Source: Blastomussa wellsi
Lineage: Eukaryota; Cnidaria; Anthozoa; Scleractinia; Plerogyridae
Assembly (NCBI GenBank): GCA_947652115.1
Contig: OX393573.1
Location: 13,762,491-13,826,490, forward strand
Direction of reading: 5' to 3'
DNA: 64,000 nucleotides
Shown here: positions 48,101-59,251 of the stretch, piece after piece
Position numbering within the stretch: position 1 is the first letter of the stretch
Layout of the letters: every line of letters starts with the position of its first letter
Program-made: the position numbers and the translations under genes
Notes under the pieces: generated by a model
Seen by the model: the letters and a program-made list of their open reading frames with translations, nothing else
Told to the model about the DNA's origin: nothing
The model's database searches: none

Positions 48101-51100
48101 TTCGTTGGCTCTGTTGGGATGGCAGGAGCTTCACTGGATTCTGGATTTTAAATTAAAACTTAAATTATGGAAATTATTTCGAAACAGACCGCAAATATTT
48201 ATTTGTATTTCCCTTGCGGTAACTTCAATCCCCCACCCGCAGCACGCTAAAGTTGTATCAAGGCCTCAGGGTTACTCTCCATTAACACAGACCATCCCGT
48301 TGGAATTTTCATGCGCAAACCTGAATTGAAGAAAAGTTTCAAATTCACTGAAAACTTTGGAATCTGAACGTTCCAAAAGGAGAGGTTTTCACGATAAATT
48401 TGTAAGCACCCTGGGTTTTCAGCAGTTCAGAGATCTGACTGAGATAAAAGTGAAAAGTGATCGTCGCTTTGTTGGATTTTTAGATTGCCAGCTGTGTTCA
48501 GTGAGTATCCAAATATATGTTACACTACTTCATCCCATGAATCACTCAGGTGATCCCAATGGAGGATGAAGTACGGAGGCGAGAAAAAAACGAACTAACC
48601 AGAATTTCCACTGAGAACATAAAGATCTAAAGAAGCCAAAAGGTTCGTTACAATGTATCAGAAATCTGCATACCTTTTTTGCTAGAAGTTTCCATTGGCC
48701 TCACGTACGATAGCTGTGGATTAAAATCAGTCGGCGGCGCTTTGGTGTGTTCACAGAGATCTTTATTCTTGCAAGTGACGGAATAACATGTTTTGCCGAG
48801 CATAAAAGCAACGTTGCACTTTTTATCTTTGCAGCAAATACTCTGACACTCGTCAATTCCCTTCACATCGCCATGATTATTGAACTTTCCAGCCTTCTTT
48901 CCACCCTTAAGTGTCACATTGTTAAGTACCTTTGCTTTGTCACATTCCTTCTTTCCCGAGTCGCTTTTCGTGTCACCTTTTGACTCGGGGACTTCAGAAG
49001 CTTCCGACGTTTTCACGGAAGAGTCCTCGGAAGTGTTAGATCCACCGACGGGCGTTAGTTTAATTTTCCCATTAACGATGTTCATCGTCATGGCCTGGCC
49101 AGCTGCGGCCGACTTTATCTGGCTTTTAAAGCTTTGGTCGCTCTGCCCAGCTGGAATTTCTGTCTTCTTGGTTTCAAGCTGATCAGCAACAGGCTGATTT
49201 CCGCCGGGAGTTAATAGTCCTACAGGTGTTACTTGTTCGGCAGGTGGCGAAATAGGCATCGGAAATTGCATTGCTGTGAAAAAGAAAATGAGCGAAACTG
49301 TCATTTAGCTTTCTTCCAATTGAAGATTGAAGTCCTAAAATTTTTTCAGGCTTCTTAAAGTTTCCAGTTGCGCAATTTAAAAAAAATACTGTTGTGATGC
49401 TCATGTCTCGCTTAGAGTGGTCGTCTTGTTACGTAAAGGCAACTTATGCAATCTATTCACATCAGAGTTAAGGCAGGGGTACACATGAATTTGAAGGAAA
49501 TTTTAAGACGTTTTAAGGGAAGGAAAGGGATTGAAAAAAGAAATGGTTTGGTACGCCACCAGTCAGTTGGATTGTTTTGGGGTACGTCTACTAAGTTTTA
49601 ACTTCAGTTCTAATTTTAAAACTACAACAAATCTTCAACATTTCTTATTTCCCTAAATTTTACTAACCCTTTGAAAATAGGATTAGTAAAAGGATTAGTA
49701 AGCGCAAAACCTAGGTTCATCACATGAGCATAGGAAGTCTGGATTGCTTGAAACGCGAATGAGATATTTACGCTAAGCCAGTGTTAAGCGACGTAAAAAC
49801 AGTCTTCACGTGTATTCGTTATTTAGTTTAAGTTATATTAATTTGATATTTTGACCTTAATAAGAAGATTTAAATATATTATTTCACTTTTAAGGCGATA
49901 TTTAGAAACAAACGAAGTTATATAGTCGCATTTAGTTTATGAATAAACATTCTGCTGCAACGAACCTGCCCCGTTGTCAGGTAGACCTGCAGGTAGTGTC
50001 ACCATGGGCTTCTGACCCATCTGCGGGACAGAGCCATATGGTGACGGCGGGAGAGGGGGTGGTACAAGAGGTGACGACTGTTGCTGCTGCTGCTGTTGCC
50101 CCAGCTGAAGTGTCTGCCCTGGTAGCTGGGTCTGGGAGAACTGCGCCATCTGTGTTGTGTCTGCTGCTGGAGCGTTTAGTCCAGGAATCTGCGGTACCTG
50201 TGCTGGCATCAGAGGTGTCTGCGGCAAACTAGGAATTGTTTCTTTCGTTTGTTGTTCGGCGACCTTTGGTGCTCCTGGGATTGTTTACAAACAAAACAAA
50301 TCAATCCTCGTTAGTTAAAGACTCTATAAAGCACACTCGCACTTCAAGAGTAGAAATTTCCCTTTTAAATGTCTAAAAAGCTTGGTTTGGAGTGGGTTAC
50401 GGTAATAGTGAGAGTTATTGAACATTCGTAAAGCCCTGAAAATTTTTTCTTTGCGTCATAAATGCCAAAAATTGATGTTTCGGTAATGATGGTATGTCAT
50501 TACCGAACTGATGGTACACGTTTTGTTACCTTACAAAGGGATTGTTTTACGTTTCATTAGATCGGTGTGATTTATAATTGCTCGAAATTCATAGTACCAT
50601 ATCTGACCTTATCGTAATTCGTTCAGTTAAACCGTAAATCCAACTACGTTGGCAGAAAAATCATCTTATCAGGCCTAATCTAAAGCATTGCAAAAGACTG
50701 GGTAACTAATGACATCATAGACCGCCAAAGTTGACGAAAGGGAAATCAGCTACGGTGTATGGTTAACAATCTATTACTATTAAATAAATAATTCTCACCA
50801 AGTAGATCATTGGTATCAAAATTCCTAACATAAGATATCTTGGGGCTGTATCTTGATGGATTAGCAGGCTGAGTCTTACATGCGTCAGCGGTCTTGCACG
50901 CCACTGAGAAGCAATTCGAGGAAAGCATGAACGCCAGGTGGCAATGCGGCATCTCGCAGCAGATTCGCCGACACTTCTGCATGTCTTTGACTTTGCCGTG
51001 ATCTCGAAAGTACCCTGACGTTATCCCCCCAACTAGTGTGACGCTTTCCAAAACCTTCCCAGCTGGGCACACCATTTGTGGTTTAAGTATTTGATTCTTT

Positions 51101-51347
51101 GCGGCACCTAGCAAGAAATGAAAATTTTAGCAATGAATTTCAAAGATTTTTGTGTTGTTGTAGTGTTGCTAGGGTAACTCACTGCGATGATCATTTCTCA
51201 GTTTCATCTGCACCCGCAATTCATGATGAGTTATTTCATAAACTTTACCTCATTTCACTCCTCACGGTAAAATATGAACTCACAAAATTGACTCGTCCCC
51301 AATGTGTGGCTTCATAGCTCAGTTAATAGAGCATCGCGCCGGTATCA

Positions 51348-51380
<33 letters not shown>

Positions 51381-54300
51381 TGAATGTTTTTATGCTTCTT
51401 CATACCAATCGCAGTTCATAATTATTTTATCTACTTTACGTCAAAAAATATTGGTAACTTACCATTTTTCATCTCATTTCGGCTCCAAACGTACGCAATT
51501 TGTGGGTTAAAAATTGAAGGTTGCGCTGGAATGGTGTTACACAAATCTTTGTTATAACACTTGACTGAAAAGCAGTTCTGACCCAGCATAAAGGCTAGGT
51601 TACATGTGCTCTGCTGACAGCATGTCTCGTAACATTCTTTAATGCTGCCAACTTTGCCAGTGTCTGTAAAATCACCGGCTTTTAGTCCACCTTTGAGTGT
51701 AACCTTGGTCAAGGGCTTTACTGCAGGACAGGTGAATTTGGTCTCGACTGAATCACTAAAGAAAACTGAAAAAAGGGAAGAGTATCAGTGGAAGAGGACT
51801 GATAATCCAAAACACATATTTATATCAATGGAAACCTAATAATAGTGGTCCAATATTGTGTTTTTGTGGAGTGTTTTCATGATTCATGCTTTTCGATGTT
51901 TCCAATGTATTCCGTTATTAACACTAATTAAAAATTCATCAAGTTCAAACAAAGGCTTTAGTTATCACAGATTTTTACGATTGTTTTTGTTTTAGTTTTG
52001 ATTGAGAAGATATATTAAACATTCTAAATAGTTTCGACGTTCGTCAAAAACACTCCTCTGCGCGTCGTATTTTCAACTCTCTTCTCGGTGTTTAGAAATG
52101 AAACACTTTATCTTGTGATTGATATGTTACTCCCAGTTACTCCCTTCAACAATTCAAATGAGACCAGTAGTGGGATTGAAATTTTAACGCGGGATAAAAT
52201 TCGCAGTAAAGAAAAGCGAGTTCTTGGTACACTTGTTATTAGTCAGGACCATGCTTGACGTCGTCCCCAGAGCCGCTTGTCCCTCTTAGCTGGCTGGGCC
52301 TGTGCACGAGAAACAAGTGTCTCTGGGGACACGATTTGATTCGCGGAATTCAAACAAAGGGAGTCCAATCACATCAGCCGTTTATCGTTAGCAGGATTAA
52401 AACGGCTGATGTGATTGGATTTCCTTTGTTTGATTGATCGGTACAGCCAGGACCATGCTTGACTTAACCAAAAGCAAGTCGTAACCAATCAGATCGCGTG
52501 TTTTACGTTATACAATACTAATAACAATATCATATATATAGAGTCTTAAATACCCGTGTGTTTGACGCCTTCTTTGTTCCATCGCTCGATGTACGTCACA
52601 GAAGGATGATATGGCGAAGGCTTCGCTTTTTGTATTTGACAGTTCTTGCCTTCCGAACACCCAACCAGATAACATCTATTCGATAGCATAAACGCTAAAT
52701 CACACGCCGCAAATTCGCAGCATTTACTTGAACATTCCTCCATGTCCTTCACGGAGCCAACATCTTTGTAAGTGCCGGCGTTTATGCCGCCTTTTAAAGT
52801 CACTTCCTTAAATACTTTCCCCGGGCGGCACTGCCCAGCCATCGAGGGGTTCACATTGTTTATTGATTTTTGTCCCTGGGCTATGAGGCCCTTTGGCGTG
52901 TTGGCAGAGAGCCCCTGATTCGGGCCCAAGAATCCGTTTGGATGCGGTTTGACGTTCGATGTGAAATTTGGAGTGATAAATGCAAGCGACGTGTTATCTG
53001 AAAAAGTAATAAAAGGAAAAATGAATTAAGCAAATGATCTACCACAATCTTTTTTACTGAGAGAAGAATGGCAGGAGAATCTGCGGCTCTCATCACAAAG
53101 AAATGCATCTTGAAAATAAACTGAAAATGCAGCTGAGGCACATTATTGTGCGTTTCTGTTTGTTTGGATGTGGATATCTTGATATATTTGTCGGAACATG
53201 TTCAGCTAAGAATCTGTTTATGGATGACATTCTCTTGGCATTTTCTAGTCAATTTTGTGATTTGGTTTCTTGCGATAGCCTTTCGCTTATAGACCGCGAG
53301 CAACGTCTCCTTTGCTCTAAAGTCAGTAGGGACAAAATTGAAAGCAGTGAAAGAGCGTGCTGAACGACGTACAAGAGCAGCGAAGCCGCGAGCTCCGAGT
53401 AGCGCGGGCGCCGGAACTATCTTCCCGTTCGTATCCGCTGACTTTATAGCAAATAACAGACTGCCCGTTGTTTTCAGCGCGGACTGAGTTTCTGTATTTT
53501 CCAGGTGAACTTCATTAAAGTAGTAGATGCTATATGAATTCTGGTTCCTTTACGACCAAGTGGACCGAACCGTTTGTAATGAACATAAAATAGTATAAAA
53601 TACAATAATCAGCAGCAAACATTATAGGCGTAAAAGTCACATTACTGACTGTGCGATTGTTTAGCTAGTTTTCCAGTTGTGTGTGTTTGAAAGCGTAAAA
53701 TAACTAAAACAAATAACTGACTTGAATATTAAGAAGGAATTGAAGTTGGCGTTAGTCGCTAACAGTTTCTGTACAAAAGCATATTATCTGGACAGTGGAC
53801 GAAAATTCTTACAGGAATAAATGCCGAACAAAGAAATCCTATAAAGTGAACTTTGCAAAAGGAAGGATTTTAAAGCGCCCTTTTAACGGATATCAGAAAC
53901 CGCTGTTGCTTAACAACCTGCTTAGGCCTTTATTCGGCTCCAGGTGGCTTGGTACCTTCCAGGCTTTCAAATGTGAAAGCGATCAAAGATTAATGAGCTT
54001 AATCGCCGTAGGAATCATCGTTCGCTCCACTGAAATTTATCCCAAGCGAAAAATCAGTCCTCAAATGCACCATATAGCTCCAAAGCCTATTTCAAAATCA
54101 CGATTAATAAAGCTATTGAAGACAAGATACCTTTTAGAGATTCCTTTTCGTAACAACCAACTCAATTCCACGTCAGTTTTAAATGATACATTTCTTGTGA
54201 ACAACAATGTCTTGCTTTCCCTTCAAACACGAGATAACGGACTGCCTTAAAAAACCCAAGCTGACAACGACTCAGGCCAAGTTTTCGCAGAAAACGACAA

Positions 54301-54785
54301 AGCTCCTACCGCCGTCGTATTAACTGCCCGTGCACTAACCTTTTTTATGGCCCGTTCGCACGTGTGCTATGAGGACCTTTATATCTGAGGTATCAGTAGC
54401 TGTAGCCTTGCACTCTTCATCACTCACGCATTCAACTCCATAACATTTAGCCGCCGAGAGGAAAGCGACATCACAAGTTGACGTTTTGCAACACAGTTCG
54501 ATACAAGACTCCATACTCGTCACTTTGCCAAGCTTTCGAAACGTCCCGGCTCCTATGCCGCCCTTTAACGTAACATTCTCCTCGATTTTGGTGTTCTTAC
54601 AGTTTTCGAGGTAGTCGGCGGAACACATGACTAGATTCACACACGAATAAATATTAGTTAAACAGTATTTCACGCACACACAACTGGATAACTTAGGAAA
54701 TCGATCCGCACGAAATTTATAATTACTTACCTTTGCAAAGCGCACAGAGGTATATGAGCAATAGGCAGATGAATATGTTCCTCAT
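45062..54785 (-). CDS. Gene 4: membrane-anchored protein with seven MANSC domains
   Basis: Eleven exons: 54785-54731, 54630-54340, 52997-52554, 51765-51463, 51107-50799, 50274-49966, 49273-48674, 48140-47820, 47294-46947, 46742-46652 and 45185-45062. They give 1,064 residues in frame. Order: signal peptide, four MANSC modules, a Pro/Gln-rich exon, three more MANSC modules (the first with a long Ser/Lys lead), one membrane helix and a short tail rich in Lys and Asp/Glu. It is the largest of the tandem set and, with gene 2, one of two membrane forms. Function unknown; an extracellular binding role is inferred from the architecture. A strong GTAAGT inside the last exon may give an alternative tail. 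Confidence 0.85.
45937..46586. mobile_element. 650-bp inverted-repeat element in the gene 4 tail intron
   Basis: Ends CTTAAGGTGGCTT and AAGCCACCTTAAG are complements. Long inner arms (CTCAAAATCTACCCGTA / TACGGGTAGATTTTGAG, AAAATCTGTAAGACAGATTT and its complement) make a large foldback. No transposase. Confidence 0.75.
46652..46742 (-). CDS. Gene 4 membrane-helix exon
   Basis: 91 nt, phase 1 to 2. DWMIVYIIVASLAFVAGIGG then VIWAVCICTKR: one helix with GxxGG spacing and juxtamembrane cysteines, parallel to the gene 2 exon. Confidence 0.88.
46947..47294 (-). CDS. Gene 4 MANSC domain 7
   Basis: 116 codons, phase 1-1. The GG turn is lost (IKLRPESAASNFTDMG), cysteines kept: CIGRCC, TCDIAYL, CFAVQC, LCQTS. 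Followed by the membrane exon. Confidence 0.85.
47820..48140 (-). CDS. Gene 4 MANSC domain 6
   Basis: 107 codons, phase 1-1. The turn is diverged (GLAGGVHKNNFTFVK), but CMEKCC, NCDLAYM, CYSVSC and EECRPV are all present. Confidence 0.85.
48674..49273 (-). CDS. Gene 4 MANSC domain 5 with long lead
   Basis: 200 codons, phase 1-1. A lead of about 105 residues rich in Ser, Lys, Glu and Gly comes before NVTLKGGKKAGKFNNHG, CQSICC, KCNVAFM, CYSVTC, DLCEHT. Confidence 0.87.
49966..50274 (-). CDS. Gene 4 Pro/Gln-rich linker exon
   Basis: 103 codons without cysteine, phase 1-1. A poly-Gln run (QQQQQQQ), PPPLPPSPYGS and repeated QxPG-type words. It was made modular by the same symmetric phases as the domains. 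An extended spacer; no fold expected. Confidence 0.8.
50799..51107 (-). CDS. Gene 4 MANSC domain 4
   Basis: 103 codons, phase 1-1. SVTLVGGITSGYFRDHG, CRRICC, HCHLAFM, CFSVAC, ACKTQP. The conserved Asp after the fifth Cys is His. Confidence 0.87.
51308..51379 (+). tRNA. tRNA-Thr(GGT)-like sequence
   Basis: 72 bases. Acceptor arms GGCTTCA/TGAAGCC pair fully, D-arm GCTC/GAGC, T-arm ACGGG-TTCGAAT-CCCGT. The anticodon arm (TCGCG/CACGG) has one mismatch and the base before GGT is C where T is normal. It may be a tRNA-derived copy and not an active gene. Antisense in a gene 4 intron. Confidence 0.45.
51463..51765 (-). CDS. Gene 4 MANSC domain 3
   Basis: 101 codons, phase 1-1. KVTLKGGLKAGDFTDTG, CYETCC, TCNLAFM, CFSVKC, DLCNTIP. 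The usual CD after the pair is CN. Confidence 0.87.
52244..52463. mobile_element. Element flanked by 16-bp direct repeats
   Basis: CAGGACCATGCTTGAC occurs at 52244 and 52448. Between them is an inverted pair AATCACATCAGCCGTTT / AAACGGCTGATGTGATT, plus the AGCTGGCTGGGCCTGTGCAC words shared with 21640-21945. Confidence 0.55.
52554..52997 (-). CDS. Gene 4 MANSC domain 2 with Asn/Pro-rich lead
   Basis: 148 codons, phase 1-1. About 55 residues of Asn/Gly/Pro/Gln-rich sequence precede EVTLKGGINAGTYKDVG, CSSKCC, ACDLAFM, CYLVGC, NCQIQ. Confidence 0.87.
54340..54630 (-). CDS. Gene 4 MANSC domain 1
   Basis: 97 codons, phase 1-1. NVTLKGGIGAGTFRKLG, CIELCC, TCDVAFL, CYGVEC, EECKAT. Most like gene 3 domain 1. 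Confidence 0.87.
54731..54785 (-). CDS. Gene 4 exon 1: signal peptide
   Basis: MRNIFICLLLIYLCALCK in 55 nt, ending phase 1 at GTAAGT. A textbook hydrophobic leader. Confidence 0.85.
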
Positions 54786-55979
54786 TGTGTTCTCTATCAT
54801 CAGCCACAGTGTAGCATTATTCTAAATTTATAAAAAACGCACCTAAAGAATATTATTTTAAGAAAAAAATTCAAAGAGGAAAAAGCTATTTTTTTTAACT
54901 TTTTTCCATAGTAAAATTCAATTCCATTGTTATGAAGGTTACCGGCAGTAAGCGATCCCGCCGAACAATGGAATACAATTACATCATCACTGACTCGCAC
55001 ACTGTCCAATCATAGATCAAATAGTGTACACGTGACAACGAAGTGTAAAATCTGCAGGGGTATTTTTGATGTCATCAAAATCGCAAGCATACCGTCATAT
55101 TAGAAGAATTTCCATAGACAAATGTTGGAAAGCACTAACCGGTACCGCAAATTACCTGTACTTGTTTGACAGAGACAATGGAAAACATTGCTCGATGTTA
55201 TGATTATTTCTGTTATCTATATTTCTACTATAAAAGCGAAAACTCATGCATCATTTTATCCCATATGGTGTTGTTATGAAGGCTTACTTTATGAGTTAGC
55301 CTGTATATAGCAGCGGAACTAGATGACTTGTTGTGTTAAGGACAATGAAAATCAGTATTACACAACGGCCGTAAAGTCGAAAATTATATGTGGATAAATT
55401 TGTGAATACAATTTCATAGCGCGTAAAATCCAAATCTAACTTATAATGGCATTGAAAATGTTATTTTTTACATTTGTGCGTTCTAGAATATAGCTGAGTT
55501 CAAATCGGAGACAACTGAATTTAAATGGTTTCTCTAACAGGTCGACAGAGGGAATCCCCTAACTGACAGATGTCACTGACTTTATACTGTAGCTGGTTTC
55601 TCATGGATCAGGAAAGAACATTTTGTTTTCTCGAGCCGAATAACAAAAATATCATACAGTTTATGACAAACGGACGTTTTGATGCTTTTTATTTTAAAAT
55701 TAGCTTGCCATTTCGTAGAATCTCAGGGTATTCATCTGCCTCACTCACGCTGCTAAACTTACTAAAGTTTCTTCATAGGAAGGACCTCTCCACCCGCCCT
55801 TTTTTATTCCCTCCATCCAACGTTGTTAAACGGCGAGCAGTCGCACTTATGCATCCGCTCTTTGCGCGAGAGCTCTCTTTACACTAGTATTGGATTATGA
55901 AAGCGTGCATCACATTATTTCTACTCTCGTGATATTTTGCTGGCCAGTACTATATTATAACAGTGCAAAATTATCTGGC

Positions 55980-56140
55980 AATAGACCAATTTCGATATTT
56001 TAAAATTCATCCTAAAACAATAGACCTCAGCACGAGGCTCCGGGGTATAAATTATAGAGTTTGTGGGATTTATTCCCCGGAGCCTCGCAGTGTTGTCTAT
56101 TGTTTTAGGCTGAATATTAAAATATCGAAATTGGTCTATT
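55980..56140. mobile_element. MITE-like palindrome
   Basis: AATAGACCAATTTCGATATT is the exact complement of AATATCGAAATTGGTCTATT. Inner arms continue with GAGGCTCCGGGG / CCCCGGAGCCTC around a 30-base loop. Confidence 0.85.
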
Positions 56141-56619
56141 CTCTATCTGCAAATTTGCGTGCGCTTCACCAAAATTGTCAGTTGGACAATAGCATACAAC
56201 TTAGTAGTCAACTGAATCTCAATCTCACCATATTGCATCAACAATTACCGACGAAACGTGTAAGTGATTGCACAAGAACCGGCATGAGCTTACAACAGGA
56301 AAATTATCGAAATTAAAGTGGTTGGAACGTCCATATCTCATTCATGAAGTAATATGAAAGAGATTCTTCTAAATGCAATGAAGCGAATAAACTTCCATCT
56401 CGCTTGACTGCCCTGCTTACTCGTATGGAAAAGGTTTGTCACGGATCGTTGGCTTTTGTGAAAATCTCTCGGAGGAGCGAATAAGTGACATCGTATGGCT
56501 AGAATCAGTTAAGGGCATATTACTGAGTTTGGAGTCTGCTTTTTGTCATTATTGTTTAAGACAGCGCTAATTAAAAGACAACCCTTCTCCCATCCTCCCC
56601 CCACCCACCACCACCACCC

Positions 56620-56850
56620 CACTGGGAGGCGCGGTAGTCTACGGGTTTAATAGCAGGCTGGACTACGGATCGGGCGGTCCGGGTTCAAACCCTGGCTGGG
56701 GCTCTGCACTGTGTTGTTGAGCAAGACACTTTACTCTCACAGTGCCTCTCTTCACCCAGGTGTATAAATGGGTAATGGCGAATTAAATGCTGGTGGGTAA
56801 CCCTGCGATGGACTAGCAAGAATCCCTCCCTCCCTGTCAGTCCCTTTGTG
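56620..56850 (+). mobile_element. tRNA-derived SINE copy 7
   Basis: Head GGGTTCAAACCCTGGCTGG, body CTCTCACAGTGCCTCTCTTC, CACCCAGGTGTATAAATGGG and GATGGACTAGCA, in the same order as the other copies. Confidence 0.7.
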
Positions 56851-58775
56851 GTACAAAAATCGGGATAAGCTCCGGCCTGATTGGCCACTAGATTCGTACG
56901 CACACTTTACCATTCCTAAGACAACCCCTGACACTTTTCTTTAGCATAAAATTCGAATTCCCCGATTTAGGCAGTTTTAAGTTTCAGGCCGGCTCACAAT
57001 AAATAATTTCAATTTAACCAACTCCGTGTTTGCGCCTCGGTCCATGTATCTTTATCATGAAAATAGAGCGTTTTCACATGACGTCACGGCGGCCATATTA
57101 GTGTCTCAAAACAAAGAAACTGCGGCCATATTGGTGCACCAAAGCAATCCTCCGGGAATTAAACTCTATTGTCATGAAAATAACATCTTTTGTTTCACCA
57201 ATCTAATATATCTATAGTACGGATTGAAAAATTTTTTACGTTTTATTCTAAATCAAAAATGTTTTTTTTATTCTTGTATATTTGATTTGCAGTACGCCAC
57301 AGTTCCCGATATTGGTATAGCTTTTAAACGTCAAATCTGATTGGCGTAAAATTCAAAGTTTACTGATTTCGTGTTTTCCTGTTCATCGTTGTTATGGTAA
57401 TATCGATTTCCCTGAATGTTATTTTTTGAGCACCAGTTGTTGTAAATCACATATCAATCCGATTCTGGGAAGACATTTGAACGGCAATGAAAAAGTTAGG
57501 AATGGCCTGGATAAAGATAATTTCCAGTCGGTATTGCGCTAGTCAGAGGGACAGTTCATCGAGCACCCGTGCATAAACGAAACGATCCGTAATGGAGGAC
57601 TCAAAAACTTCTTGTACGCTATTTCGGAGATGTAAAGTATCAACGAATCCTGAAACTAACCCCGAGACTGAGCAGACGGAGCACAAGAGTAGGATATTTT
57701 CCGTCGTGGGAAAACTAATATCGCTCTATTTGATATCATCGAAAATGCTCACAGTAAGTCGTCTCCCAAAATTTATTTCTTGCACTCAGCTTTTGTTTAA
57801 AAAACTTGATAATGATGTAAACGGATTTACAATATCTACAAAAACGTTTCGTTTATTCAAACTATTTTGTTCCATTTCAAAACATCCCGTTAACCACTAC
57901 GTAAATTCCTTTCGAATTAACACTGCTCGTTGAAGCATTCATTGTCGGTTGCAATATCACATTCTTACTATACTTTCCGAACTACAAATGCAGCTGAAAA
58001 TGTTCCCCAACAAGGCGCGCTATCATTGGCTACTTTGAGGTCACATGACATCAAACAATAAACGTTTCTCGACAAAGCGGTTAATCGGGCACCAATGCAA
58101 AATCTATGACGTCAGGGAGCAACATTGCAGAACGGTCTTTGTTGTTTCTTGGGAAAAAATAACTGTTTCTCTTGAAACAAGTCATCATTTGTTAAATGTA
58201 GAGTTTTTCAGAACAACTTCTTTACTCTGAGTATAATAAAACGCATATTTCAAGACTTTTAAAATCGATAGATATGTAACACGGAACAATATAAATCATG
58301 CCATAGTTTCATATCAAAATTGTGCCACAACAAGTGCCATTTTTAGCAGATCCTTGTTCAAGCACTTGGTGATTTTTGGACTTATTTTATCCAATAAAAA
58401 CTAGCACGAGAGCTCGAAAGTAATCACGCGAGCAAACACGTTATGTTGCTTGGCAACTTCAGGTACGAACACCGCGGGCTCAGTCCCGTCTCGGAGGCGG
58501 GCATTTCGTCATTAACTAGTACTCGTTCTTCCGACTATGTTGAGGATCCACGTGCTTGTGTCATATTCTATGCGATAGAAGAATGTAAGCAAGAATACGC
58601 ACTCTGTTTTTTTATTCCGATGGGGTTGCTTTGAAGGCGGTTGAGTACCGTAAGAACGCGAGGTTCGTCGTGTAGTGTGAAGCTTTTGTTTAATTTTCAA
58701 AAATAAACTTCTAAAGAAACCAATTTACCTAAAAACATCTAATAACCGACAAAAAAACATTACTTATATAACGCC

Positions 58776-59251
58776 TTAAAGGTTCAGTGGTTTTCTAATC
58801 TGTGACAATCCCTGCTGCTCATCAACACCATTATCGGCGCCATCGCTGCCTTCTTCGTTTCCACTTTCACCACTATCGTCTTCGTCTCCACTCTCGCCAC
58901 TGTCTTCATCTCCGCTCTCTCCACTTGACTGGCCTTCCTCACTTTTGTTTCTTTCCAAGGCATCGTTACTGCTATCTCCAGACCCGCTCTCGCCACTATT
59001 GTCATTGTCATCGCCACTGTCTCCACTTCCACTTTGCTCAGTCGCATTGTCACCATTTCCCCCGCTTTCAGTCACTTCCCCGTCATCATCTTTTGTAACG
59101 CTACTCTGCACATTATTGTTTTGGCTCCCTTCTTCTTTGCCACTTCCATTGTTATCGTTATCTTCAGTCTCTACGTATTCCTCCTCAACTGCTTGCTCAA
59201 TATTCGGGTGAAATCTTTCAATAAATGGCACCACAGACTTTGGTTTGGGCG
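58776..59251 (-). CDS. Gene 5 last exon: acidic low-complexity tail
   Basis: 158 codons and a stop. A short PKPKSVVPF lead, EEEYVETEDNDNN, then repeated SGESG/SGDSG blocks with Glu and Asp, ending LSQIRKPLNL. No cysteine. Predicted disordered and strongly negative. The repeats also make this part of the gene a triplet-like tandem repeat. Confidence 0.85.

Larger units (their letters stand above)
54786..58775. other. Intergenic region between genes 5 and 4
   Basis: Holds the MITE at 55980-56140 and the SINE at 56620-56850. A plus-strand frame from 57592 begins MEDSKTSCTLFRRC and could be a first exon (GTAAGT donor near 57753), but no partner exon or family was recognised. A gene 5 poly(A) signal candidate (minus-strand AATAAA) is at 58611-58616. 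Confidence 0.5.

Noticed and set aside
53795..54250. 151-codon plus-strand open frame in the first large intron of gene 4
   Set aside because: It starts with GTG, shows no domain, signal or splice context, and overlaps a well-supported intron on the other strand.
57592..57933. 113-codon plus-strand open frame beginning MEDSKTSC
   Set aside because: It has an ATG and a possible GTAAGT donor, but no partner exon, homology or poly(A) signal that I could recognise.
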